Under the pieces are notes generated by a model. The model was not told where the DNA came from. It saw nothing but the letters and a program-made list of their open reading frames with translations, and made no database searches. From contig QXCR01000318.1 of NCBI GenBank assembly GCA_004380135.1, forward strand, positions 1 through 17,762: 17,762 nucleotides of DNA, read 5' to 3'. This document shows positions 1 to 9,851 of the stretch, piece by piece (within the stretch, counting starts at the first letter, position 1; each line of letters opens with the position of its first letter). Position numbers and translations under genes: made by a program. The stretch is from Stemphylium vesicarium (lineage: Eukaryota; Ascomycota; Dothideomycetes; Pleosporales; Pleosporaceae).

Positions 1-2560
1 CCCAAGCTTGCCCTGGTGCACCTAAGCACCTTTTCTTCTAGACCAGACTGGAGGCCTTCACCCACGACAAGACGAGACCCTCTCCCCATCACATTCGCTA
101 TCCCGTCGCTTCGCGCATCCGACCCTCCTTCTCGCGCCGTCCGCCTGTCACCGTCCCATGCCGCTCGTTACGAGGGAACCGATGCCTCATAGTCCCTGCA
201 CAAGCTACAATACCGTGGCAAATGTACAAATGCCAAGTCCTTCAATTACAGTAACGCACCGGCAAGCTCACTTGCTAGAATCCCGACTTTATCATACTAT
301 CCACCTGCTAGATAAGCCATCCTACTACACCCGTCGTCCCACGCACGACCAATTTAAGGAGATTATCCGCTGTAGACCAACAAAAGACTAGTCTATCACG
401 AGAAGAAAAGACACGGAAGGACGGGAAAAGCGTTTGAGCTTAGACAGACACTGTTTGAAGTGTAGAGTAGTCGTATCGGGGCTGACATGGACATATGCGC
501 AGCGCCCATGGAGCTGGTACCTAGGTAGCAAGACGCTTACATAAGACTTGAGGCGTAGCTTTTAACCTCCTAGCCCGCCACACCGTAATTATCTAATATG
601 GCACGTGCAATCATCGACGGATGCTACTACGTCCCCTGAATGAGCGAGTTGCTGTCTTGAAATGGCCTAACGAAAGTAGTTCAGAACCGTGGATAGAGCG
701 TCACGGGAGGTAATAGGCTTGTTGGGAAGCCGTCTGTCGCTAAGAGGGAAAGACGATTTGAAGACTGGGGAGACGGAAGCGTGTGTGAAGGTTTAGATTA
801 AGGGTGGAGAAGAATCTGTCACAGGTACGGTAACCTGCTACTTTGTCGGCACCGCTCAGCCAAGGCCGGTGAGGCGTTGGATACATCGTTCATACCATCG
901 AAAAGCGCTTTTTGTTGCTCAGTCTGCGCAGATCCAGCGCGACGTGTCTACGACTTCACGCCGACATACGCTTCGCGCGGCAGCGAAACGCATCAAAATT
1001 AGCACTACTGATATTTTTTCGCATGAGAGCGGCTGTAGAGATGGGATACTAAGCTCAAGAACCTTTCGAGTGAAATGCAGAGGACTAATATTTCAATATA
1101 CGAAAGTGGCGAAAAGTTTGTCGAGGCTCAGGTAAAGAGATGAAGAGCGTGGTTGGTGTCAGAAGACGGAAGATAAAGATCCCCCCAAAGCGGTACACCA
1201 GCGGTTCTCGCTAGTGCCCGTAGTGGGGTCAGCCCACTAAACCCAAAAAGGATTATAGTACCAGAGTTGAGGCCAGGCTGCCGTTTTCGCGCTGCAGCAA
1301 TCTCATGATTATAATCTCTCCAACAAATTTGACACGTAGAGGAAAGCCACCTATTGCTTGTAGTAGCACAGGTCTGTCTATGCATAGGTGTGACACAGTT
1401 GCCTTAAGCTACTAAGAAAACTTCTGCGCCGTGTCACTTACCACAGTTGGCCACTCCCTAATTCTGCGTGCGTGCTATGGGTCGCGACGAGTGCTATATA
1501 AATATGAGCGATGGAGGCAGACGCACGCTCCCTTTTCATGAATTCTCTACCGTAGTCTATCATTGAACGAGCGAAATAAGAAAGACACCGGAACGCCACC
1601 CACTGTCATCGCCTTCAACCACGTATAGAGATCTGTGGTGAGGACGCCTACAGTCAACAATGTGCATATCTGATGCAGTTCATCCATCTCGTGGGCATTG
1701 TTGCGTTGTTGATACTTCGGTAGAGCCGCCGAAGTAACTGGCCGCATGGGAAACGGCGCGTGTCTAGCGCGTCGCAAAAGGCGGGGCAACTGCCATCTCA
1801 GTCCGACGTCGCTCCGCCCTTTCACCATCCACATTCACATTTTCTCATCCCATCTTGTGCCCTTCTCGTATCTCACAAACTCGAATAATTGGAGTCGTTC
1901 CCAGCTATGCATCTCATGCAGATAGCTTTTCGCAAACATTTGTCCGTCTTTGTTGCAAACAAAGTACGCGTCGAATGTACTGCGTTTGTTGAAGGTCATA
2001 GGGCTCCGCAAATGTCGTATCCATTTCTTGTTTGTCAAGCGTATGATCGAGGAGTCGATTTGCTGTATATATAAGCTCGTCGTCGACTCGAGCTGTGTCT
2101 CTCTTCCTGGGCTGTCATCAGCTTATGCTCCGTTTCATGGGCATCTCAGTATATGTTGACCGTCGACTTCTTTCTCTTTCATCCCAAAAATCCACCGTCA
2201 TCTCCGCATTGATATCTTTTAGGACCGTTCGAAGAATACGTACTGCGTCGTCGCGAACTGGTGTTTCGTTCTGTTCTTCGCTATCACGACGCTATAAAAG
2301 AAGAGAGATACGCACAAAGCGATGTGTTCTTCATCAAGGACATGGGTCTACTAAACCACAGCACACATGAGCTTGAAACTTTATGTATGAAATGACTAAA
2401 TGGGAAATGGCGCCATCGTTGCAGGTCACCGTGAAGGTATCATCTCTTCTAGCTCGGGGCCGCGACAGTCTTGTGGGTTTTCCCCATTTCGATCTTGGTA
2501 GTGAATTGCACCACGACAAATTATGGCGTGTGTCTCCTCTCCTTCCGCTGGAAAATCTGT
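1..2560. other. Stretch with no supportable gene
   Basis: I see no gene here. Reading frames on both strands are short, lack family motifs and have no consistent exon joins. A TATA-like run (ctatataaata) lies near 1494 and another (tatatataag) near 2066, but neither is followed by a believable coding region. There is a small perfect hairpin at 1714-1735 (7-bp stem, 8-nt loop). On the minus strand, one frame from about 2120 down to 1547 is broken by only one TGA; it resembles nothing I recognise and may be chance or a gene relic. Base composition is ordinary, without the TpA excess of the right-hand end of the window. Confidence 0.5.
2293..2300 (+). promoter_or_regulatory. Possible TATA box upstream of the chitinase-like gene
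   Basis: TATAAAAG matches the TATA consensus. It lies about 460 nt before the chosen ATG at 2761, so the 5' leader would be long or would contain an intron. The link to this gene is inferred from position and strand only. Confidence 0.25.
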
Positions 2561-2574
2561 CGACGTCACTGTCC

Positions 2575-2760
2575 GTGCACACGTCCTATCACTGCCGCAC
2601 CTTCCTGGTGCTCACACCTCGCTCTCACTCACCCAGCTCCCTCCTACCAATGTAAACCGCCCCGACCCCGCTCCTCTAGCTCTTGTCAATAACACCTTCT
2701 TTTCAACCACCTCCATACGAGTACCTCAGTAAGTGCGATTGCCAGACTGAGCTACCTCCA
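2575..2760 (+). promoter_or_regulatory. Pyrimidine-rich 5' leader of the chitinase-like gene
   Basis: The bases before the chosen start are rich in C and T (ctcgctctcactcacccagc and similar), typical of core promoters and 5' leaders in filamentous ascomycetes. An upstream in-frame ATG at 2683 would add 26 residues before the signal peptide. I prefer 2761 because the hydrophobic leader starts immediately there. Confidence 0.35.
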
Positions 2761-5700
2761 ATGCGACTTCTTCTTTCCGCCCGGCTGGGGCTGCTCGCCA
2801 TTGGCGCAGCTGCCAGCAGTGCTACGCCGACCAATATCGCCCCCACTCTTGAGTTTCCTGGGGCCTCAGTCGTTGAAGCCGCTGCCACTTGCGATGGGAA
2901 CACTACAAACCGCCGGACAGTCTACTATGACGCCTCGAACTTGCGCCGACGAGACTGCGATGGCGTTTGGCCCGACCAGCTGGACACGAACACGTTTACC
3001 GACATCGTTCTCGCCTTCGCTGTCTTTGACCACGATACCTTTGCTGTCGGCTTGCAACACCCCGACGATGCAGAGGTATACAAGCAGCTTCTGGCGTTGC
3101 CAGAGAAGAACCACAAGGGAATTGTAAGTTTGTACTTTGTTCACACTAAATGCCCAAACTAACAAGATTGTAGGCTATCGGTGGATCCGCTATGCTCAAG
3201 GGGGGAGCCGCCTGGTCTAACATGGCCAGTACACAGTCCAACCGAAAGGCGTTCATCGATTCGCTTAAGCAATTTCTTGGACAATGGCACTTCAAGAGTG
3301 TCGAGATTCACTGGGAATGGCCCAGTGGCTCCGATACCCAGAATCACGTCAGCCTGATGCGCGAGTTGCGTGAGGGCCTGGGCAAGGATCTTGGCATCAC
3401 TGTTGTTGTCCCGCCTCAGAACGTGCTTCTCAAGAACATGGACCTTAAGGGAATGGAAGACTCAGTTCACTGGTTCACTTTCCTCGCCTTCGATCTCCAT
3501 GACCCGTGGGACGGCTCCACGATCAAGCCCCACACCGATCTTGCGGAAATCGACTCTGTACTCAATCTGCTCTCATCCACCAACCTTGCCCCCAGGAGGA
3601 TCAATCTCGGTATCGCCAATTATGGTCGTGGTTTTACGGTCGCCGACAAAGACTGCATGCACTACGGCTGCGAGACTACCGGTCCAAGCAAACCTGGCAG
3701 TTGTACGAAGGAACAAGGTCTTCTAAGTGCGTGCGAGATCGGCCGGATCATCCAGGAGAAGAACCTGTCGCCGCAAATCATTAAAGGCGGTGCAGGTGTG
3801 AAGGAAATCACTTGGGATGATCAATGGATCAGTTACGACGATGCCGACACCCTCGCATTGAAGTTGGAATTGGCTAACGAGCATTGCCTTGGTGGTACCT
3901 CTCTTTGGGCCATCGACTATTCCCAATGCGACGGCAAGGGTGGACCACCGCAACTGCCTGGTAGCTCATCCGCATCGGGTCCCTTGCCCTCCGCATCATC
4001 AAACGGACCTTCGTCGGCGGCCCCGTCCCAAGCTTCTATCACACCATCCTCGGCAGTTTCGAGCGGCCAGCCCTCATCTGAAGCTGGCTCAAGCAGTAGT
4101 GCTCCAACGAACACAGGATTCTCCGCATCAGGCAGCTCAGTCGCGATCTCCTCTGGAGCTTCAAGCAGCGCACAATCTTCGGCGCCTGTCTCGAGCGATG
4201 TCGAGTCTTCTAGTCCAGTATCCTCTGTGCAAGGTAGCACTTCTGGGACGCCCAGCTTTACTGCGACAACAACTTCGGGCTCTTCAAACACCCCGACGCA
4301 GTCTTCAGCTGATGGCCCGTCCTCCACCGGCTCTTCAGCTTCTGGTTCATCTGTTCCCGGGTCATTCGCTGCTGAATCCTCTGCCTTTGGTTCTTCCGAG
4401 GTCCCGTCGAGTACCAATGACGGGTCATCTGTCTGGTTGAGTACCGCCAGTGGCTCTGAACCGTCTTCTGATAGTTCCGCCACCTGGACTGGTACGTCTT
4501 CAGGTTCGCCATCTTCTGTTTCACCGTCATTCAACTTCTCGGGCAGCCTGACTGAATCCGCTTCGCCCTCAGACACCTGGGGCAGTTCGGTATCGACAGC
4601 ACCATCTTCAGAGTCACAAGACAGCTCGGAGGCCGGCTCCAGTACTCGATGGGGCTCGTCTACCGGTCCAGATAGTTATGTGGCGCACACCTCCGGTGGC
4701 TCGAGCCAGGCTCCATCTTCGAGTGGACAGCCATCCGATACAAGCACTACAAGTAACGGACCGTCGCCTAGTCGCACTGGCAGCTCGGCAACCCGGTCGT
4801 CTAACACTGGGGATTTAAGCCAGGGCTCGTCTCGCACTTCTCAGTCTATTAGCTCAAGCGTCGCCCCCGGTCAGGTTGTTAGCTCCAGTGAGCCATCGCC
4901 GACCAGTGACGGCGATCCAGACTCGCAATCGGATAGCGATCCAAACTGCCAGCCCAACGACTGCGTCAAGGATTGTGCGGCATGGAATGCCATTACATTC
5001 CTGGCTACTAAGCGGCCCTTCTGTCCATGCGTCCCGAAGAAGTGCGACAAGGACGGTGACAGCGATAGTCAAAGCGATAGCGACGACGACGATCCTAAGG
5101 ACAAGCCAAAGCCCACTTCCATTCCAAAGGAGAAGAACCCCGAGTGCAAGTTGCTAGGTTGTGGCTGTGGATGGATGGGTCTCGGATTCGGCCCCGGCTG
5201 CCCTGGGATGGAAATCGACCTTGACGTGCCCTGTGGGCTCTTCGGCTGTGACCCTTGTATCTTCTTTGGATGTCCTGGCACAAAGCCCAAGGGCCTGATC
5301 GGATGGGATGGCTACTGTCTCGGAGAAGGATGCGACCCTTGTCCACCCGAGTTGTGCAAGCTCCCAGACTGCACCATTCCAGGTGGCTGCGGGCCGAAGC
5401 CTGGACCTGCCCCGACCAAGCCGGCGGAACTTCCTGACCCAGAAGAGTGCGACGACAGCGAACGGACTGTCATCACTGAGCGGTTTGTGTGGTGCACGGA
5501 AGGCTTCAATGTCTCCGCCCTCCCGAGCATCATGCGAGAGACATCATCTATCATGATCTCTTCGATATGCTTGCCGATGATCGATGCGACTGTGACAGTA
5601 TGTGGTGGCGTAATGCCTGGTTTCGATACCACCACCACGCAGACTGATAAGAACACGCTGATCTCGGACGCGCCCGCATGTACTCGCGCACCACTCTCTC

Positions 5701-6395
5701 TAGATGACGATGAGGGTAACAACAACCCGGACGACCTGTTGAGCACGTCAAGTACCTACGCTAGTAATACAACGATTGCCTCCTCGACCAAGACGTCCAG
5801 TTCGTCTAAGAGTTCATCCAAGAGCTCCTCAACCAGCTCTATGGCCAAGACTTCGTTCGCCCCACCTTACCCAAGCTTGGGTCCCATGGACAGGAAGGGC
5901 CGCTGGAAGGTCAAGCTCAACCAGTACATGAACCGGGGCTATTCCGAGGTAAAGTGGCAGCTCTTCGATCCCAACGGCAACCATGCAGGCGAGAACAAGG
6001 TCAGCGGCAAGGAGATAGAGAACCTGCAAGACACGATCAGGAGTGTGAATCGTCCAGAAGAACACTCGATGCCATTTGATGTCAAGCTGTGGGTTCAATC
6101 GCCGGGCGAAGTCGACGATTGTTATATCTCCTTCCAATTCCCAGAAATTTGGCGCTGCGATAAGAATAATTACGGCCCAATGATGGAATCGGAGAATTAC
6201 ATTGAAGACAAGCCCTTCAAGTACCGCACGTGTGAAGACGTCTGCGATGATGGCTTCGAGCCTCCTCTGATCACTGGGGATTTGTGGTGCCAGGATCTCA
6301 ACGATGCCGATTGGTATCAGGACGGCAGCGGTTGGCGGCGCGACTTCGAGTGTGGTTGGAAGGGCTTCCGCCCTAACTACTCTGGTCCAATTTGA
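2761..6395 (+). CDS. Secreted GH18 chitinase-like protein with Ser-rich and Cys-rich regions, catalytic motif altered
   Basis: Two exons, 2761-3123 and 3174-6395; the 50-nt intron (gtaagt..ttgtag, branch ctaac) joins in phase 0 and gives 1194 aa. Residues 1-20 form a signal peptide (MRLLLSARLGLLAIGAAASS). Residues about 50-375 are a GH18 fold: VYYDASN at the first strand, IGGSA at the substrate-binding SxGG position, AFDLHDPWD at the usual MxYDLHGxWD, NYGRGF, and the closing SLWAIDY. At the catalytic strand the protein reads KSVEIHWEWP (162-171), where active chitinases have DGxDxDWEYP. The proton-donor Glu (E169) is kept, but the assisting aspartates are His167, Glu165 and Lys162, and the Tyr of MxYD is Phe. 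Activity is therefore doubtful, while sugar binding may remain. Residues about 380-705 are Ser/Thr/Pro/Gly-rich (probably O-glycosylated), about 712-870 Cys-rich with acidic DSQSDSD runs, then a second Ser-rich linker and a Trp/Cys-containing C-terminal domain (about 1025-1194) that I do not recognise. No GPI signal or LysM repeat is visible. The family assignment is firm; the role (cell wall remodelling, chitin binding, host or antagonist interaction) is inference. Confidence 0.9.
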
Positions 6396-6585
6396 GTCTT
6401 TACAGGCTTTGGGTATGCAGTTTTCGTTTTCTCGCGATGATTCAGAAATACGCGTCAGCGATGGTTTAGATAGAGAGCACCAAGAGTTTACCATTTCCCT
6501 TCCATCCCCCGATCATCCACCATCAAAGTGACAGCATCGCGGCCGTAGCCACTACAACACTAACTCATCCATCCAACATCACACC

Positions 6586-6767
6586 TCAAGCATCCTCCCT
6601 CCTCCCCTTCTCATCCCCCTTGACATCCTTCCGATTCACATACTCCATCCCCGTACCCGAATGCGTGTTACTCCCACTATTCGACTGCGCCTTCTTGGCC
6701 TCGTAGTCCTCCTGATCGTGCGCCGCTTTCTGCGACGTCTTTGCGGATTTCTTGACACCAAAGGTGT
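6586..6767 (-). CDS. C-terminal exon of a small hydrophilic protein (5' end unresolved)
   Basis: Reading the minus strand from about 6767 to a TGA at 6588-6586 gives a lysine-, glutamate- and glycine-rich tail (…KKSAKTSQKAAHDQEDYEA…, then GTGMEYVNRKDVKGDEKG…). Third codon positions are almost all G or C, as in real ascomycete exons, which is the main support. A branch-like actaac at 6771-6776 lies just upstream, so an acceptor at AAG|AC (exon from 6767, phase 1) or at TCAAG|AAA (exon from 6750, phase 0) is likely. The second option joins in phase to an upstream frame starting ATG ACG TCG near 6982 through a GTCCGT donor near 6868, but that frame does not look coding. No family recognised. It is convergent with the chitinase-like gene, whose stop is 190 nt away. 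Confidence 0.45.
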
Positions 6768-7260
6768 CTTGTTAGTTTTTTGAGCGGTCGTTGGTTTGGT
6801 CTGGACGGTGTTAGGTTTAGTGTGCTGTTGGGTTGTTGGGGGGAGAGGGGTGGAGGGTGGAGGGGGACGGACCTGGTATTGTGGATGTGTGGTAGTGTCG
6901 AGGTTTCTCTGTTGGTATATTAGAGATGGTGATACTACGATGATCTGTCTATTTACGCGGATACTGCGTTGTTGACTAGGGTGATGTAGGCGCGACGTCA
7001 TGTAAACGTGGGGCGTACACATCAATCTAACGGTACGCGAGTCAGGCAAGTTGGTGGTAGCTTCCCCGCATTACCATTACGACACAACGCTCTCGTCTGC
7101 ACAGCAGCTCTAGACTTCCATTGTGATCTCATGGCTTTTATTTGATCTTTGCTTCTCGCTAACGCAGCTTTTGCGCGATACTGACTCTCCGGGTAGCTTC
7201 TGAAGCATCCCTGCTTTGGTAGTGTATCATGCCTCCCGATATCGCGCGCTCTCCGCTGCA

Positions 7261-7456
7261 TCAAGCCTTCTTCTCCCCGCCACTACCCTTCGCACCGGAG
7301 TCTTTCTTGGACGAATCATCCTTTTCTCCTGCGCCTTGCGTCTTCGGGGGTGGTGCTGAGCCGCCGGTGTTCATGAACTTGTCGTCGAGTTGGTCTAGCA
7401 GACATCCATCAGCTATCAGAACTTTGCGCGCGGACTGATGAAGACATACCTGACAT
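7261..7456 (-). CDS. Small 46-aa hydrophilic protein, two exons
   Basis: Exon 1 is only 7 nt (ATGTCAG, 7456-7450). A 55-nt intron (7449-7395; gtatgt donor, gctgat branch, gctag acceptor) follows, and exon 2 runs 7394-7261. The product begins MSDQLDDKFMNTGG, continues with a short proline run and ends in a Lys/Gly/Ser-rich tail (GSGGEKKA). It is probably disordered and carries no recognised domain. Consensus splice sites, the correct phase-1 join and a pyrimidine-rich leader just upstream support it. If the short first exon is wrong, exon 2 could be the tail of a differently started gene. Function unknown. Confidence 0.5.
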
Positions 7457-7562
7457 ACTGAGGGTTCCTCTAAAGAATACGGTATGTACTCGAGGGATGT
7501 GGTAGATGTTTGGATGTGTGAGTGAGAAGTCGAGAGAAAGGCGAGAAAGAGGAGAAGAGCAT
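7457..7562 (-). promoter_or_regulatory. Pyrimidine-rich leader upstream of the 46-aa gene
   Basis: Read on the minus strand, this stretch is CT-rich (ctcttctcctctttctcgcc and on) and then runs through a C/A-rich leader into the ATG at 7456. This is a common promoter and transcription-start context in ascomycetes. Assigned from composition and position only. Confidence 0.35.
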
Positions 7563-8086
7563 CTAGACCTAGCGTATGGTATGCAGGATGACGGTTGTGG
7601 AGCTTCTCCACTCGGGACCGTTGGGGTTGGAAACTTGGTATTGGGGATTATTAGCTTCGACGGCTTTGCCGAATTCGTTTTGTGTCACGACATCACGGGT
7701 GATAAGAGGGCCAAGGTATGTGGGGCATTGACATTGCCGGCGCTGCAATTATCCTACAAGATCGGGCTTCAATCGCTGCACTTAAGATAGTGTATGCTCT
7801 GGGTCACTATCCGCCCCTTTTCACACGCCTGCGAACACGACATTCAGCTTTGAAGGCATAAGGCGCAACTCATCGCGTCAATGCGAACATGTACGCCTAC
7901 CGTCCTCGGCCCCTACCACGACCGCCCCTCCCTCTGCGCCCACCAACGTTTCCGTCCCGGTGAGGAAAGAAGGAAGGCCATCCAACCCCCCGCATCTGCA
8001 AAAAACCAGCCTTGCAAATTCAGTGTAATCTTGACGCCGTCCGCCTTCTCCACGCCTGGCTCCTTTGCCTTTCGAATGAGGTATAG
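7563..8086. other. Intergenic stretch without a gene
   Basis: Lies between the small minus-strand gene and the 3' end of the UBC-like/F-box gene. The reading frames here (such as a 94-codon frame on the + strand from 7506) show no motifs or codon bias. It probably holds the 3' untranslated region of the latter and the promoter of the former. Confidence 0.4.
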
Positions 8087-9727
8087 CTAACTCTGGGTCA
8101 TGGGCATCCCCGAATAGCCGACGTTGGCACTATCCATGATCGTGCGACGAAGAAAGCTGGTGAATTTTGACATTGATAGCGTGTCTTTAATGTCTATTGC
8201 AGTCAGGAAACCCGGAAAGTGTTTGATGTCGTGTATCTCGCGGATGCGCTCAGCCATTGATGCCGATATCCCCGGCGGTGGAGCGCCATGAGTGTCGAAC
8301 AAAGTATCTCGCATCTCAGCTAGAGATTTCTTTAGTGGTCGCGCAGTCGAGCTGAAGAGCTTGAGGAACATCATCAGGCGATACGAGGTCGGTGAGGCAT
8401 TAAAGGTCTCTCTGAGTCGGTACTGAGAGATGGACGAGGGCTCGAGATAGGCAAGTTCGGCCTTGCCAGCGCCTCTCATATCGAGCATCCAAACCACATT
8501 GCGGAGAATGGCTTCTCTGATCACAAGTATTGTCAGCTCTTCGGTGAGTCCTGCATCGGTGATCAAAGCCGCGACCAAGACGTGACCAAGATCGGGGAAG
8601 TGGGCTTTGGATCGCGGACCAGCATGGAAACGAGCGATGGTCTTGTTTGCATTCGCCATTATGGCCGGGTTTTCTGTCGCGAGACAGAGGAGAAAATGGA
8701 ACAGACTGAAGTACGCTTCCACGGCCTTTTCTGACGCATGGCTTAGTGTACTTCGAGCATCTGGACCGTTGTAACCATTCTCCACATCTGCCGAGAACTT
8801 TACCACGACGGTATTCATAAAATGGTACAAAACGTCGACATATCCTGGCTCATGGTTCGTCATGCTTGCAAACCCGTGGAGACCTTTGAGGAAAACAGTG
8901 ACATGCGTCTTCACCATGCTCCAATGGCCACGGCTCAGCGGCAAAGGCAACCATTCGTCAAATGCAACACCATGTATGCTTCTTTTCACGCCATGCTGGA
9001 AGAACGCTTCCTGGCTGATCAGATCGAACTCGGAACGGAAAATAGGCCGCCGACCGTCTTTGATGGAAACACCAATTCCTAGTTTCGCTTTCATGAAAGA
9101 TTGCTTGAGGAAGAAACATTGCAGCTCCCGGATGCGGATGGAGTCGTACGAATTGAGCATTGACCCGATGGTGGGGACCGCATCGGCGAATGCAAGCACA
9201 TCGCGCGTCTCGAGCTCTGAGAGTAGCGATAGAATGATCTCATCCGGGAGGGTGAACAGCTTCGACGTACGTCGCTGCTCAGTTGGTTGCGACAGCAGAG
9301 CGGAGTACCCAGACGTCACCGTCTCAGAGCCACCATCCCTATTACCAGCCCGCGGAGATACCCAGTGCGACCCAAAGCCGCACTTAGAACACGAAAAATT
9401 CTCGTTGATACCCTGAAGAGGTTGCCAATATTCTCCTTCTCGCGCAACCTGCTCTCGGAACTCTGCCAAATTCACCACGCCTCTACCATGATCTTGCTCT
9501 AGCGACTCGCTGCAGAAGAAACTCAGCAGTTGAATGACGATTTCCCTCAACGTATACGCCGGTGTCCAGCCTTCGTCGCTGTTCAGTATGGTGGCGCGTA
9601 TGTAGGTGACGAACACGTTGGGATGTATGATGCGACTCTGGATCGTCACTTCCGGTGACTTCAGAGGGTAGTCGTCTGGGAAAACGATGGTGAGGTGCAA
9701 CGGCTTCTCGCCCTGCGTGGTGAGCAT
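8087..9727 (-). CDS. UBC-like (E2 fold) plus F-box protein, catalytic Cys apparently replaced by Arg
   Basis: A 546-codon intronless frame starting at MLTTQGEKPL. Residues 8-72 are the core of an E2/UBC fold: LHLTIVFPDDYPLKSPEV, HPNVF, then the active-site strand and WTPAYTL followed by the helix REIVIQLLSFF. Where this group of fungal UBC-like proteins has its active-site Cys (YIC-type strand), this one has Arg (YIRATIL; codon at 9598-9596), so thioester chemistry is not expected. Residues 113-116 are a CSKC pair. Residues about 157-195 are a clear F-box (LFTLPDEIILSLLSELETRD…), the Skp1-binding module of SCF ubiquitin ligases. The rest (about 200-546) is an alpha-helical region I cannot name. 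A substrate receptor with a UBC-like domain that binds but does not conjugate is a reasonable inference. The start at 9727 may be secondary: UBC homology continues upstream in a shifted frame (see 9728-9851). Confidence 0.75.
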   Translation of the reverse strand: MLTTQGEKPLHLTIVFPDDYPLKSPEVTIQSRIIHPNVFVTYIRATILNSDEGWTPAYTLREIVIQLLSFFCSESLEQDHGRGVVNLAEFREQVAREGEYWQPLQGINENFSCSKCGFGSHWVSPRAGNRDGGSETVTSGYSALLSQPTEQRRTSKLFTLPDEIILSLLSELETRDVLAFADAVPTIGSMLNSYDSIRIRELQCFFLKQSFMKAKLGIGVSIKDGRRPIFRSEFDLISQEAFFQHGVKRSIHGVAFDEWLPLPLSRGHWSMVKTHVTVFLKGLHGFASMTNHEPGYVDVLYHFMNTVVVKFSADVENGYNGPDARSTLSHASEKAVEAYFSLFHFLLCLATENPAIMANANKTIARFHAGPRSKAHFPDLGHVLVAALITDAGLTEELTILVIREAILRNVVWMLDMRGAGKAELAYLEPSSISQYRLRETFNASPTSYRLMMFLKLFSSTARPLKKSLAEMRDTLFDTHGAPPPGISASMAERIREIHDIKHFPGFLTAIDIKDTLSMSKFTSFLRRTIMDSANVGYSGMPMTQS

Positions 9728-9851
9728 CAGGCAGGCTCTCTGGATGTTGGCATCGTCGAAGTGGAGGGCGGACGTTGGGGTATGCGTCTTGCTTTATTTC
9801 GGCAATGTCGTGGAGTAGTCGGCGCCGGAGCGGGTTCGCCGTGGCTTTGAT
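9728..9851 (-). pseudogene. Frameshifted 5' end of the UBC-like/F-box gene
   Basis: The frame at about 9851-9771 encodes a typical E2 first helix (NPLRRRLLHDIAEIK, then DAYPNV). The homology then moves to the frame of the main gene (LHFDDANIQRAC leading into MLTT). The switch falls at about 9764-9773 and fits one extra base. No intron fits, since conserved residues sit on both sides with no gap. No ATG opens the first part: an ATC at 9851-9849 stands in a good start context (CGACCATCAAAG), just where a start would be expected. The damage is either real (pseudogene, or use of the later ATG at 9727) or an assembly error. Confidence 0.55.

Noticed and set aside
869..1135. 88-codon + strand frame
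   Set aside because: Arg/Ser-rich without codon bias, motif or splice context; not enough to call a gene.
3917..4576. 219-codon frame on the minus strand
   Set aside because: It lies antisense to the Ser-rich part of the chitinase-like gene; its Glu/Asp-rich product is just the complement of Ser codons in that frame.
5312..5746. 144-codon frame on the minus strand
   Set aside because: Antisense shadow of the Cys-rich region with no start context or family features.
5869..5882. Perfect 14-bp palindrome acccaagcttgggt
   Set aside because: It sits inside the chitinase-like coding region and is explained by the codons; a palindrome this short is expected by chance in this length.
5829..6494. 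221-codon frame on the minus strand
   Set aside because: Antisense to the C-terminal domain of the chitinase-like gene; no motif, and the sense strand has far better support.
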